In this document: piece by piece, positions 43,741-51,117 of the stretch
How positions within the stretch are numbered: the first letter of the stretch is position 1
How the letters are laid out: every line of letters begins with the position of its first letter
Source: Dyella lipolytica
GTDB taxonomy: Bacteria; Pseudomonadota; Gammaproteobacteria; Xanthomonadales; Rhodanobacteraceae
NCBI RefSeq assembly: GCF_030160075.1
Contig: NZ_BSNQ01000009.1
Coordinates: forward strand, 58,295 to 122,294
Reading direction: 5' to 3'
Length of the DNA stretch: 64,000 bases
Program-made: the position numbers and the translations under genes
The notes under the pieces: model-generated
Database searches by the model: none
Seen by the model: only the letters and a program-made list of their open reading frames with translations
Told to the model about the DNA's origin: nothing

Positions 43741-44214
43741 ATGCTGCACATCAGGTCTCGTCGTGCCGTGTTCACCGCGCTTTTGACGATCGGCTTATCC
43801 GGCGTGGTCAATGCAGCCACACCTCCCTCTACTGGCCTGGGCCAAGCGTGGCCCAATGCCACCGACGTAAGCACCAGCCCGAATTACCACGCTTACGTCT
43901 TTGTGCTCGGCGGTATTCAATACATCCAGATCAACGATCTCAACGGCAATGTCCTAGGCAGCGTCGGTACGACCGGCGGTCAATTCATCACGTTGCCTAT
44001 CGGCAAATTTGCGCAGCTCGTCTCCACGCCGCAGCAGCCCGCGGCCACGACAAGCAACGCCGCTCCGACCACTTCGCCCACTACCGTCTACAACGATGGC
44101 ACCACCACGGTAACTGCGACGCCGATGAGCGATGGCACCACGCAACTCAGTGCCCAACTTGCGGCGACCTGCAACGGCGCCGACCCAGCCGGATGCGGAA
44201 CGCACGGTTCCTGA
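43741..44214 (+). CDS. Small secreted Thr/Ala-rich protein
   Basis: A 157-residue predicted exported protein. A signal peptide (about 1-26, ending VNA) precedes a 55-residue region (PNYHAYVFVLGGIQYIQIND) that could form beta strands and resembles nothing I recognise. A low-complexity Thr/Ala/Ser/Pro stretch (about 98-145) follows, ending with two cysteines (CNGADPAGC). AGAGG lies seven bases before the ATG and a strong terminator follows, so it is probably a real, separately transcribed gene. Codon use looks ordinary for the window. Confidence 0.7.
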   Translation: MLHIRSRRAVFTALLTIGLSGVVNAATPPSTGLGQAWPNATDVSTSPNYHAYVFVLGGIQYIQINDLNGNVLGSVGTTGGQFITLPIGKFAQLVSTPQQPAATTSNAAPTTSPTTVYNDGTTTVTATPMSDGTTQLSAQLAATCNGADPAGCGTHGS

Positions 44215-44235
44215 GTGAAACAAGGCGCTTGAAAG

Positions 44236-44266
44236 AAAAAGCCCAGCGATTTCGCTGGGCTTTTTT
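44236..44266. terminator. Bidirectional terminator
   Basis: GCCCAGCG and CGCTGGGC form an eight-base-pair stem with an ATTT loop, flanked by AAAAA on the left and TTTTTT on the right. It can end both the secreted-protein gene (plus) and the MASE1 gene (minus), which converge on it. Confidence 0.9.
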
Positions 44267-44268
44267 CG

Positions 44269-45855
44269 TCAGAGGTCGAGCATGATCCAACTGATGCGCC
44301 GCCCGTCGGGAAGCATGCGTTCGCGCGCATACCCTTCAAAGATCGCTGCCCGGTCTTTGAGTGCCTTGATCCCTGCCCCAGTCGTGGCGCGCATTAAACG
44401 AGGCATCAGGTCGTCCCACCGCACATGAGGCAAGCGCACAAGGTTGGCGCGGAACACGACGCTCACGGCGACCCAACGCCGGCCGTTCACATCCCCACCG
44501 CGGATCCGGACACACACGTCGCTCACATCCCGCTTACCGCATCCGTCGGCCAGGGCTTCGCACACCATGCGATAGAGAGCGAGATGGACGGTCGAAGACA
44601 AGGCACTCAGCGGGCCTTTGAGTTCACACCAATATCGGATTCCAGCGTGATCCAACATCCGCGCTACCGCGCCTTCCCGCAGGGCGGCCGGTAGGCCGCG
44701 CTCACGCCAGACCGTGGGATGAAGGCTTTCGGAAATCCCATGAAGCTGGTCTTGGGCTGCGAGCGCCAGACGCTGATAACCCCCGTCATCAATGGCGGGC
44801 TGCAAATGGCGAAGGCGGCCCATCATCATCGCGTAGCCAGTGCGCACGGTTTCACGCGCATTTTCGAGGGCCTGGGCCGTCATCCGAAGTTGCATTTCCC
44901 CCAAGTAGACATTGCGTTGCGCCAACGCCAACGCCGTGCGCACTTCTTTGCGTTCTTTCTCAGCGCGCCGATCGAGCGCCTCGATACGGGCCCCGAGCAA
45001 CAGCATCGTTGCAATGGCGAACGCGACGATCACTTCGGCCTGGATGGTCGTTTGATCGTATTTCTCGGGCATCAGCCAGACGAGCGCCAAACTGGCAGCC
45101 GTGCCACCCAAAGCAGCCCCCTGCCAACCATGGCGAAGCGCCAGCCACACGACCGGCACAAACATCGCAACCTGCGCGAGCGCGCGCAGGTGTGGCTCGG
45201 TGAACCCGGCCCACACCAGGATGGCGAGCACAGGCAAAATAAAGCACACGCTCTCGAAGGTCGCCCGGCTTTCACTGATTGCAGTGAGCAACGAGCGCCA
45301 GCCATGGCGTCGTAAGGCCTGCCACACGGCGAGCACCGTAGGCACCACCGTCAAGACGCCGATGAAGTTGCCAAGCACCCACTGCGCCGCCAGATGGTTG
45401 TAATGCATCGGGTGAACGCCCGGTGGATAGACGGCGCTGGCCAACTGCACCTCATTGACGCCCAACATCACGATCGCGACCGCAAGGGCGCAGAGCACCA
45501 GCATCGAAATGTTCACCTCACCCTTCCGATCCACCAAGGGCGCGCGCGTCTGGAAGAGATAGACGATCGGGGCAATGAACACGAGGCTAGGAATGACCAT
45601 CAGCGTGGACCACAGCACCCCGAACACCGACACGCAGCTGATCGCAACGGGGAGTTGGGCCATGCTTTGAGACACGATCATGGCCGGCCAATAGCGACGA
45701 GGCACAAGCAAGGCCGCGGCGACATGCACACCGCACAGCAGGACAAAATGCGGAACAGTCAGATGCTGGAAAAGCCACACGCCGAGGCCATAGCCGATAC
45801 CGACCGCAAGGTGCTTCCACCGATCCGTTGTCTTCACCCCTGAACGTTCGTGCAT
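44269..45855 (-). CDS. MASE1 sensor with degenerate kinase-like C-terminus
   Basis: A 528-residue membrane sensor. Residues about 15-305 hold eight hydrophobic helices of MASE1 type. A linker coiled coil (about 310-350) leads to a region that resembles the NarX-type histidine kinase core (ISESLHPTVWRERGLPAALREG, then LYRMVCEALADGC). However, the phospho-accepting His of the H-box, the Asn of the N-box and the Gly-rich ATP lid are not recognisable. No response-regulator gene is adjacent. It may be a non-catalytic sensor or partner. ATG 45855 follows GGGAG by four bases. Confidence 0.75.
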   Translation of the reverse strand: MHERSGVKTTDRWKHLAVGIGYGLGVWLFQHLTVPHFVLLCGVHVAAALLVPRRYWPAMIVSQSMAQLPVAISCVSVFGVLWSTLMVIPSLVFIAPIVYLFQTRAPLVDRKGEVNISMLVLCALAVAIVMLGVNEVQLASAVYPPGVHPMHYNHLAAQWVLGNFIGVLTVVPTVLAVWQALRRHGWRSLLTAISESRATFESVCFILPVLAILVWAGFTEPHLRALAQVAMFVPVVWLALRHGWQGAALGGTAASLALVWLMPEKYDQTTIQAEVIVAFAIATMLLLGARIEALDRRAEKERKEVRTALALAQRNVYLGEMQLRMTAQALENARETVRTGYAMMMGRLRHLQPAIDDGGYQRLALAAQDQLHGISESLHPTVWRERGLPAALREGAVARMLDHAGIRYWCELKGPLSALSSTVHLALYRMVCEALADGCGKRDVSDVCVRIRGGDVNGRRWVAVSVVFRANLVRLPHVRWDDLMPRLMRATTGAGIKALKDRAAIFEGYARERMLPDGRRISWIMLDL

Positions 45856-46019
45856 CGTTCTCCCACTCCCCAGTGGACAACCAGTGGACTCGTGACGCTT
45901 GGAATAAATGCTGCGACGATCCGGGTTCAGCCGTGAAACCCCGGTGAAGCCGGCTAACCCTTTGTATCGGCGCCATCTTACTGCCATGTAGGGCCGCTGG
46001 ATGTTGCGAACGTCCGAGG

Positions 46020-46153
46020 TGTGAGGTGGGTTGTGAAACCGGCGCTCACATGGGGAAACAATCAATCGACCGTCGCCCCTATCCGCGGTCCGCAAGAATA
46101 CCCCTGTTGTCACAGGCCAAGGACCGAGGAGCCGCAGCAGCAGCGGCTTTTTT
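46020..46153 (+). ncRNA. Candidate small structured RNA
   Basis: Three consecutive structures lie on the plus strand. The first is TGTGAG/CTCACA enclosing GGTT/AACC (46020-46050). The second is CGGTCC/GGACCG enclosing CCTGT/ACAGG (46086-46126). The third is an intrinsic terminator (46130-46153). No plus-strand gene lies upstream that this terminator could serve. A weak promoter (TTGTAT, 17 bases, CATGTA) ends near 45990. It matches no RNA family I know. Existence of a transcript is inferred. Confidence 0.4.
46130..46153 (+). terminator. Orphan rho-independent terminator
   Basis: AGCCGC pairs with GCGGCT around a seven-base loop, followed by TTTTTT. It points on the plus strand between two minus-strand genes and cannot serve either of them. 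Confidence 0.75.
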
Positions 46154-46218
46154 ATGGACGGCCATACGCCCGCTACCTTCGACAGGTTGCTCGTGCTTAA
46201 TGGCTTGAGCTGCGCTTT

Positions 46219-46944
46219 TTATAGCGACGTGGTGAGATTGGTTACCCAGTCCGGCAGCACGCCAATAATCCCCGACTCGAGGCTGCGATCGGCACCGGTG
46301 ATAATCAACACGCCCACCAGCAGGATAAGCGCACCCAGGATTCGCCTACCGCGCGTCCCCGCGGTCATCAGCCTGCCTCGCCAGCGCGCGAGCAGGCTTT
46401 GCGTGGCCAACGCCATGATCAGCAGCACCGTGGCAATGCCGAGGGCGAAGGCCATCATCACGAAGGCGACCTGCCCCAGATTCTTGCCTTGCGCGGCAAG
46501 CAAGGTGGCTGCGCCCAGCGTGGGACCGACGCATGGGCTCCACACCAAACCGAGCAGGACACCGATGCCGGCCTGTCCGGCAAGCCCGAATCGCTCCAGC
46601 CTTGCCTGACGTTCACCGGCCCAAGTCGCAAGGGGGCCGATGGCATGCTCGAAAAATGTTTGCACTCTCGGGACCAGCAAAGCCACACCGACGATCAGCA
46701 GCAACACGGCGCTCCATGTGCGGATGGTCTCGCCATCCAGCCCGATCGATGCACCAACCGTGGCAATGGCGAACCCCGCCAACGTGAACGAGGCGACCAA
46801 ACCCAGTGCCAGCGCGAGCGGCCCCCAGCGATGACGCTGCGCGGCGCTGCCGAGCACGATCGGAACCAGGGGGATCACGCAAGGCGACAGGATCGTCAGT
46901 ACACCTGCAGCGTAGGCAACCAGAGGATTGAGATTGCCGCTCAT
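46219..46944 (-). CDS. CcdA/DsbD-type thiol electron carrier
   Basis: A 241-residue inner-membrane protein of the cytochrome c biogenesis (CcdA) family. It has six membrane helices with the paired proline-cysteine motifs LSPCVIPLVP (helix 1) and WSPCVGPTLG (helix 4). These cysteines carry reducing equivalents from cytoplasmic thioredoxin to periplasmic acceptors. The likely acceptor is the thioredoxin encoded divergently at 47166. An ECF-type promoter lies upstream. Confidence 0.92.
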   Translation of the reverse strand: MSGNLNPLVAYAAGVLTILSPCVIPLVPIVLGSAAQRHRWGPLALALGLVASFTLAGFAIATVGASIGLDGETIRTWSAVLLLIVGVALLVPRVQTFFEHAIGPLATWAGERQARLERFGLAGQAGIGVLLGLVWSPCVGPTLGAATLLAAQGKNLGQVAFVMMAFALGIATVLLIMALATQSLLARWRGRLMTAGTRGRRILGALILLVGVLIITGADRSLESGIIGVLPDWVTNLTTSL

Positions 46945-47064
46945 GACAGCCTACCGGCCAAACAGGTAAAACCGATCGTCGGATTAACACGCATGCTGGG
47001 TCTTCCGTTGCGAAAAAAATGTAACCGGGCATCTGTCCGCGTAGCGCGATGCCGCTCACCTAGG

Positions 47065-47092
47065 GTTTCGTTTGAAAGAACCTTGGAGTTAC
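47065..47092 (-). promoter_or_regulatory. ECF-type promoter for the CcdA-like gene
   Basis: On the minus strand GTAACT (47087-47092) and CGAAAC (47065-47070) are 16 bases apart. This resembles the GTAAC(C)-N16-CGAA promoters of extracytoplasmic-function sigma factors such as alphaproteobacterial SigF. It mirrors the promoter on the other strand. Confidence 0.55.
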
Positions 47093-47112
47093 ACCGGGCA
47101 TGCCCGTGTAAC
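47088..47112. repeat. Palindrome joining two divergent -35 elements
   Basis: GTTACAC-C-GGGCA and TGCCC-GTGTAAC form a 12-base-pair palindrome with one unpaired C. Each outer arm (GTGTAAC on its own strand) is the -35 of one of the two divergent ECF-type promoters. The inner ACCGGGCAT also occurs at 47024-47032. Confidence 0.7.
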
Positions 47113-47135
47113 CACTCAAGTGTCAGCGACGAATA
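47108..47135 (+). promoter_or_regulatory. ECF-type promoter for the thioredoxin gene
   Basis: GTAACC (47108-47113) and CGAATA (47130-47135) are separated by 16 bases, a close match to GTAACC-N16-CGAAT ECF promoters. The expected start is near 47142, leaving about 24 bases of leader with the ribosome binding site GGGAG. Confidence 0.6.
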
Positions 47136-47165
47136 GTGAGTAGAAGTCACTTGGGAGAACGCTCC

Positions 47166-47555
47166 ATGTCCATACTCCGCATCCTCTCGGCCATCGCACT
47201 TGGCCTGCTTGTTACGGCTGCCGTGCAGGCTCAGCCGATCCAGCCGTTCACTACTGCCGCCTTAAAAGCAGCTCAGGCCGCTGGCGAACCCGTGCTGGTG
47301 GATGCGTACGCGAGCTGGTGTCCCATCTGCCGCAAGCAGGCGCCGACAATCGACGCGATGGCAAATGATCCTGCTTTCGCAAAACTGGTGATCTTGCGGT
47401 TGGACTACGACAACCAGTCCGCTGAAAAACGTGCACTGGGAATCACCATGCAAAGCACCTTGATTGCTTTTCATGGCGATAAAGAAACGGGTCGACTCGT
47501 CGGTGTTACCGATCCCGACCAGATCAAGTCGCTGGCCGCATCGGCATTACACTGA
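47166..47555 (+). CDS. Exported thioredoxin-family protein
   Basis: A 129-residue periplasmic thioredoxin. A signal peptide (about 1-22, ending VQA) precedes VLVDAYASWCPICRKQAP, with active-site cysteines at 52 and 55, and a cis-Pro-like region replaced by MQSTLIAFHG, so the usual Thr/Val-Pro is changed to Ser-Thr. This resembles the C-terminal domain of DsbD. With the divergent CcdA-like protein it would reconstitute a split DsbD: membrane carrier plus periplasmic thioredoxin. GGGAG lies nine bases before the ATG. Confidence 0.88.
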   Translation: MSILRILSAIALGLLVTAAVQAQPIQPFTTAALKAAQAAGEPVLVDAYASWCPICRKQAPTIDAMANDPAFAKLVILRLDYDNQSAEKRALGITMQSTLIAFHGDKETGRLVGVTDPDQIKSLAASALH

Positions 47556-47764
47556 TTTGCGTTAGCGCCCCCTCGCGACGAGCGGAAGCACCGCCAGCGC
47601 AGCGGGCGTGAACTGTTAGACCGATTGAAATTACGTCGTTCTAACAACTGCACCACGCCCGTCATCATGACGTCCGCGCATCGCCATGCTAGTGACGCAT
47701 AGAAATAATCGTCGCGTCATCCGCGCCTGGCATGCTCTCACCATCGGATATGGAGCGCTTCCCG

Positions 47765-48094
47765 ATGGTGTCGCAGTATGTTTTTCCGTCCAGCCGTGGC
47801 TTGTTCCGCATCGTTAGTCACGGTCGTCGCTGGCGTTCGCTCGTCGATGCGCGCGAATGGGCGCGACACGATTCAGCGGAGGCAGCGCTGGATGCTTTGC
47901 GCATGAGCTGGCCCCAGGCGCGTTTGCCCCAGACGTTAGGCGAATGGCGTTATCTCGGTGAATCGCCGGCTCTGCCGCATGCTCGCCTAGCTCGTGCCAC
48001 TAGAACTACGGGTGTTGATCCTTTGCATGCGCGTGTGCGTCGTTCGCGCCGTTTGCAGGATCGCCCAAGCCGTGGCGTGACCGATCATGGATGA
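47765..48094 (+). CDS. Small basic protein of unknown function
   Basis: A 109-residue Arg-rich protein. The N-terminal part (VSQYVFPSSRGLFRIVSHGRR, then WRSLVDAREWARHDSAEAALDALR) looks like an ordered alpha/beta unit. The C-terminal 40 residues are rich in Arg and probably disordered. I chose ATG 47765, nine bases after GGAG; ATGs at 47732 and 47750 are also in frame. I do not recognise the family. Its stop lies inside the stem of a terminator. Confidence 0.6.
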   Translation: MVSQYVFPSSRGLFRIVSHGRRWRSLVDAREWARHDSAEAALDALRMSWPQARLPQTLGEWRYLGESPALPHARLARATRTTGVDPLHARVRRSRRLQDRPSRGVTDHG

Positions 48095-48114
48095 TCGGTC
48101 GCGACCCTTTTTTA
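48079..48114 (+). terminator. Terminator overlapping the stop of the small basic gene
   Basis: GACCGATCAT and ATGATCGGTC form a nearly continuous stem (48079-48100), then CCCTTTTTT. The stem includes the last codons and the TGA of the plus-strand gene. It separates this gene from the convergent recQ. Confidence 0.65.
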
Positions 48115-48117
48115 TCG

Positions 48118-49941
48118 TCAATCATTCGAATTGATGACTTCGAGAAAATCGCGACCGTAGCGTTTTAGCTTGGCCTCGCCGATGCCGCTGATCGAGGCGA
48201 GATCCTCTTCGTTTTCGGGCATCGCGCGCAACATCGCTAGCAGGGTCGCGTCGTGAAAGATGACGTAGGCCGGCACACCGTGCTGCTTGGCGAGACGAGA
48301 GCGCAAAGCGCGCAATGCGTCCCAAAGCGGTTGCTCGTAGGCCTCTATGCCGAGACTGGCACCCGTCACCAGCTGACTGTCGCGACGGCGCGAAGCCCTG
48401 CGGGTCGGACGTGTTTCCTCGCGCATGTGTACCGATTGATTGCCGACCAGCACATCGCGGCTGGCCGGGGTGAGACGCAACGTCCCAAAGCCTTCGGCAT
48501 CGGTGGCGAGCAATCCAGCTGCCAGCAACTGGCGGAACACGGAGCGCCATTGCTTTTCATCCGTATCAGCACCAATGCCAAAGGTGGTGAGACGGTCGTG
48601 GCCGAGCTGGCTCATGCGTGCGCTATCGATACCGCGCAGGATGTCGATCACGTGGCCCGAGCCGAAGCGCTGGCCACTGCGATACACCGCCGACAAGGCT
48701 TTCTGCGCGGGTACGGTGGCGTTCCAGGTTTTCGGTGGCTCGACACAGTTATCGCAGCGACCGCAGGGACCATGGAAATCTTCACCGAATGCGCCCAGTA
48801 GCAATTCGCGTCGACAGCGTGTCGCTTCGGCGTAGGCGAGCAGCGATTCCAGTTTCTGCCGCTCAACGCGTTTGCGTTCGTCCGCCGACTCGGACTGCGC
48901 GATCATCTGACTCATCGTCACCACGTCGGACAGGCCATAGATCATCCACGCTTCGGCCGGCAATCCATCGCGACCGGCGCGGCCGGTTTCCTGGTAATAG
49001 CCTTCCATGCTGCGTGGTAAGTCGAGATGTGCCACAAAGCGCACGTCGGGCTTGTCGATGCCCATGCCGAATGCCACCGTAGCCACCATCACCACGCCAT
49101 CTTCGCGCAGAAAGCGTGTCTGGTTCGCGGTACGAGTCGCCGCATCCAGTCCCGCGTGATACGGCAGGGCTTCGATGCCCTCCTCCGCCAGCCAACTGGC
49201 AGTATCGTCGACTTTCTTGCGGCTCAGGCAATAAACGATGCCTGCATCGCCGCGTCGATCGGCAAGAAAATCCAGCAGCTGCCGTCGCGCGTTGTGACGC
49301 AGGCCGACGCGATAGCGAATGTTGGGGCGATCGAAACTGGAAACGAATTGCTGCGCATCCTGCAATGCCAGCCGCTCGACGATTTCATCGCGCGTGCGTG
49401 GATCGGCGGTAGCGGTCAACGCGATGCGCGGCACCTGCGGATAGCGTTGATGCAGGACGGTCAGCTCGCGATATTCGGGACGGAAATCATGTCCCCATTG
49501 CGAAACGCAATGCGCTTCGTCGATGGCGAACAATGCGATCTCGGTGCGTCCGAGCAATTCGAGAAAACGCCCGGTGAGCAACCGCTCCGGCGCTACATAG
49601 AGCAGGTTGAGATCACCGGCAAGCAACTGCTTTTCGATCTCGCGCTGTTGTTGCGCATCGAGGCTGGAATTGAGATACGCCGCCGCCACACCCGCCTCGC
49701 GCAACGCATCGACCTGATCCTGCATCAACGCAATCAGCGGCGACACGATGATGCCCGTACCTTGCCGCAGCAACGCGGGAATCTGATAGCAAAGCGACTT
49801 GCCGCCACCTGTCGGCATAAGCACGAGCGCGTCGCCGCCGTCGGCGACGTGCTCGACGATGGCTTGCTGCGGATCTCGGAAATGGGCGTAACCGAAGACG
49901 CTCTGGAGAATATCGAGGGGAGTGGCGGACATCGGCTGCAT
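48118..49941 (-). CDS. recQ: ATP-dependent DNA helicase RecQ
   Basis: A 607-residue 3'-5' helicase. Motifs in order: [13 protein letters not shown] (Walker A, about 44-56), [17 protein letters not shown] (Walker B and aromatic-rich loop, about 144-160), [26 protein letters not shown] zinc-binding set of cysteines ([12 protein letters not shown]...CGRCDNC), winged helix and a C-terminal HRDC domain (about 525-600) follow. An in-frame ATG at 49932 gives MSATPLD and is equally plausible. Confidence 0.97.
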   Translation of the reverse strand: MQPMSATPLDILQSVFGYAHFRDPQQAIVEHVADGGDALVLMPTGGGKSLCYQIPALLRQGTGIIVSPLIALMQDQVDALREAGVAAAYLNSSLDAQQQREIEKQLLAGDLNLLYVAPERLLTGRFLELLGRTEIALFAIDEAHCVSQWGHDFRPEYRELTVLHQRYPQVPRIALTATADPRTRDEIVERLALQDAQQFVSSFDRPNIRYRVGLRHNARRQLLDFLADRRGDAGIVYCLSRKKVDDTASWLAEEGIEALPYHAGLDAATRTANQTRFLREDGVVMVATVAFGMGIDKPDVRFVAHLDLPRSMEGYYQETGRAGRDGLPAEAWMIYGLSDVVTMSQMIAQSESADERKRVERQKLESLLAYAEATRCRRELLLGAFGEDFHGPCGRCDNCVEPPKTWNATVPAQKALSAVYRSGQRFGSGHVIDILRGIDSARMSQLGHDRLTTFGIGADTDEKQWRSVFRQLLAAGLLATDAEGFGTLRLTPASRDVLVGNQSVHMREETRPTRRASRRRDSQLVTGASLGIEAYEQPLWDALRALRSRLAKQHGVPAYVIFHDATLLAMLRAMPENEEDLASISGIGEAKLKRYGRDFLEVINSND

Positions 49942-50035
49942 GCTAGCAAACCGTCACGTGTGGCTCACGTCCGACATGTAGTCTCGCGCGCAATCGATGT
50001 GTCCCTGCGTTGCGATTGCGCCGGAAAGCCAAGGA

Positions 50036-50377
50036 TTACCGCGGTGGCATGCCCCACACCGCCCGATCGACATCGGCATCGAGACCGAAGCGCGACAATG
50101 GCACGCGCCCGTTTTTCACTTCCACGCCCTCGGCCCGCAACAATCGGCACTGCTCACGAAAGCCGCGACTGCCGGGCGGCATGGCGATGTGGCCGCTGGA
50201 GCGCAGTACGCGAAACCAAGGGAGCACCATGCCGTCGGGCACCTCGCCCAGCAGGCGGCCGACCAGGCGCGCGCGGCCTGGCAAGCCGGCACGCGCAGCG
50301 ATGGCGCCGTAGCTCGCGACGCGACCCGGCGGAATCGCAGCAATGGCGGCAAAAACCCGCAAATATTCCTCTTTCAT
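50036..50377 (-). CDS. Alkyltransferase-like (ATL) DNA-binding protein
   Basis: A 113-residue homologue of the O6-alkylguanine-DNA alkyltransferase C-terminal domain. PPGRVASYGAIAARAGLPGRARLVGRLL (about 16-43) includes the DNA-binding helix and Arg finger. The active-site PCHR cysteine is replaced: the motif reads PWFRVLRSSG, as in ATL proteins, which flag alkylated guanine for nucleotide-excision repair instead of repairing it. The ATG is one base from the end of the palindromic element, so its ribosome binding site and promoter lie within that element. Confidence 0.9.
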   Translation of the reverse strand: MKEEYLRVFAAIAAIPPGRVASYGAIAARAGLPGRARLVGRLLGEVPDGMVLPWFRVLRSSGHIAMPPGSRGFREQCRLLRAEGVEVKNGRVPLSRFGLDADVDRAVWGMPPR

Positions 50378-50378
50378 A

Positions 50379-50646
50379 AGAGCCTGTCTAAGGTCTCCGA
50401 GTAGCTCGCGTTGAGCCCGTATACTCGTCAGGTGGTAGTGCGTGGCGCAGCGCCTGACTGGCGGTCAGGCCAAGCCGCGCGCTGCCGCATGGCGAGTATA
50501 CGGGCTCAACCCGAAGGACCGGGTCTGTTTGCACACACGCCTGCGTCCTCGCTCAGTCGTGTATCGACATACACTCCTTCACTCCTCCTTGTCGTGCGCG
50601 CAAACAGATCCCGGCGCGGGCCACTCGGAGACCTTAGACAGGCTCT
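50379..50646. repeat. 268-bp nested palindromic (MITE-like) element
   Basis: The ends are a perfect 24-bp inverted repeat (50379-50402 and 50623-50646). Inside are a perfect 18-bp inverted repeat (50410-50427 and 50493-50510), a seven-bp stem (GCCTGAC 50452-50458, GTCAGGC 50464-50470) nested within it, and a second near-perfect arm pair (50519-50532 and 50600-50614). It contains no gene. This is the structure of a non-autonomous miniature inverted-repeat element. No clear target duplication is seen. No second copy was noticed in this window. Confidence 0.8.
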
Positions 50647-50709
50647 ACGCGTGCACGTTCGCGTTGGTCGTGTCAGAGTATCAGTCCGTCCGTCTGTCCG
50701 GATCGCCTT

Positions 50710-51114
50710 ATGCATCACTTCGAGGCCGTGCGTTCGCTGATCGGCAGCCTGCATCCCTTGCGGCAGAACGATCCGTATCTGATCAGCTTCGATCTCGTGC
50801 TGCCGCACGGGCGCCACCAAGGTATTTATCTGGCGGAGCTGGAAGACGAGATCGGACGCCGCTATCTGCGCATCTCCACGCCGATTGGACCTCTGGCCGG
50901 CGTAGATCCAAAGCGCTGCCTACGCTTCAACTGGGAACAACGCAACGGTTTCCTGGCGGTGGCGGACCTGGATGGCTCGCCCTATCTGCACCTGTGCGAA
51001 AACCGGCCGTACGATCTGCTCAACCAGCAGGAACTGCGACGCTTGATCGGCGAGCTCGGCAGCCTCGGCGATCAGCTGGAACAGGTGATCGTCAGCGGTG
51101 GCGATGCGTTCTGA
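50710..51114 (+). CDS. Conserved-looking cytoplasmic protein of unknown function
   Basis: A 134-residue soluble protein with no signal peptide or membrane segment. It contains YLISFDLVLPHGRHQGIYLAELE, RRYLRISTPIGPLAG and QEQLIVSG-like C-terminal helices, an alpha/beta pattern reminiscent of secretion-chaperone-like (YbjN/CesT) folds, but I cannot assign it. It begins 64 bases after the palindromic element, which may therefore also carry its upstream signals. It converges with the phosphate transporter. Confidence 0.7.
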   Translation: MHHFEAVRSLIGSLHPLRQNDPYLISFDLVLPHGRHQGIYLAELEDEIGRRYLRISTPIGPLAGVDPKRCLRFNWEQRNGFLAVADLDGSPYLHLCENRPYDLLNQQELRRLIGELGSLGDQLEQVIVSGGDAF

Positions 51115-51117
51115 CCA

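Larger units (their letters stand above)
45856..46218. other. Non-coding gap with structured plus-strand segment
   Basis: This 363-base gap lies between two minus-strand genes and holds no convincing coding sequence. The minus-strand frame of the MASE1 gene stays open to 46113 but without a better start. Its right half holds the hairpins and terminator described separately. Confidence 0.5.

Noticed and set aside
45920..46060. Riboswitch (cobalamin or cyclic-di-GMP type)
   Set aside because: I looked for the B12 box and for the GEMM core motifs and did not find them; the segment is kept only as an unclassified structured RNA candidate.
45856..46113. N-terminal extension of the MASE1 sensor
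   Set aside because: The frame stays open, but ATG 45855 has a GGGAG at the right distance and opens directly into the first membrane helix.
49027..50379. Plus-strand open frame of 450 codons
   Set aside because: It is the antisense of recQ and of the alkyltransferase-like gene and shows no family features.
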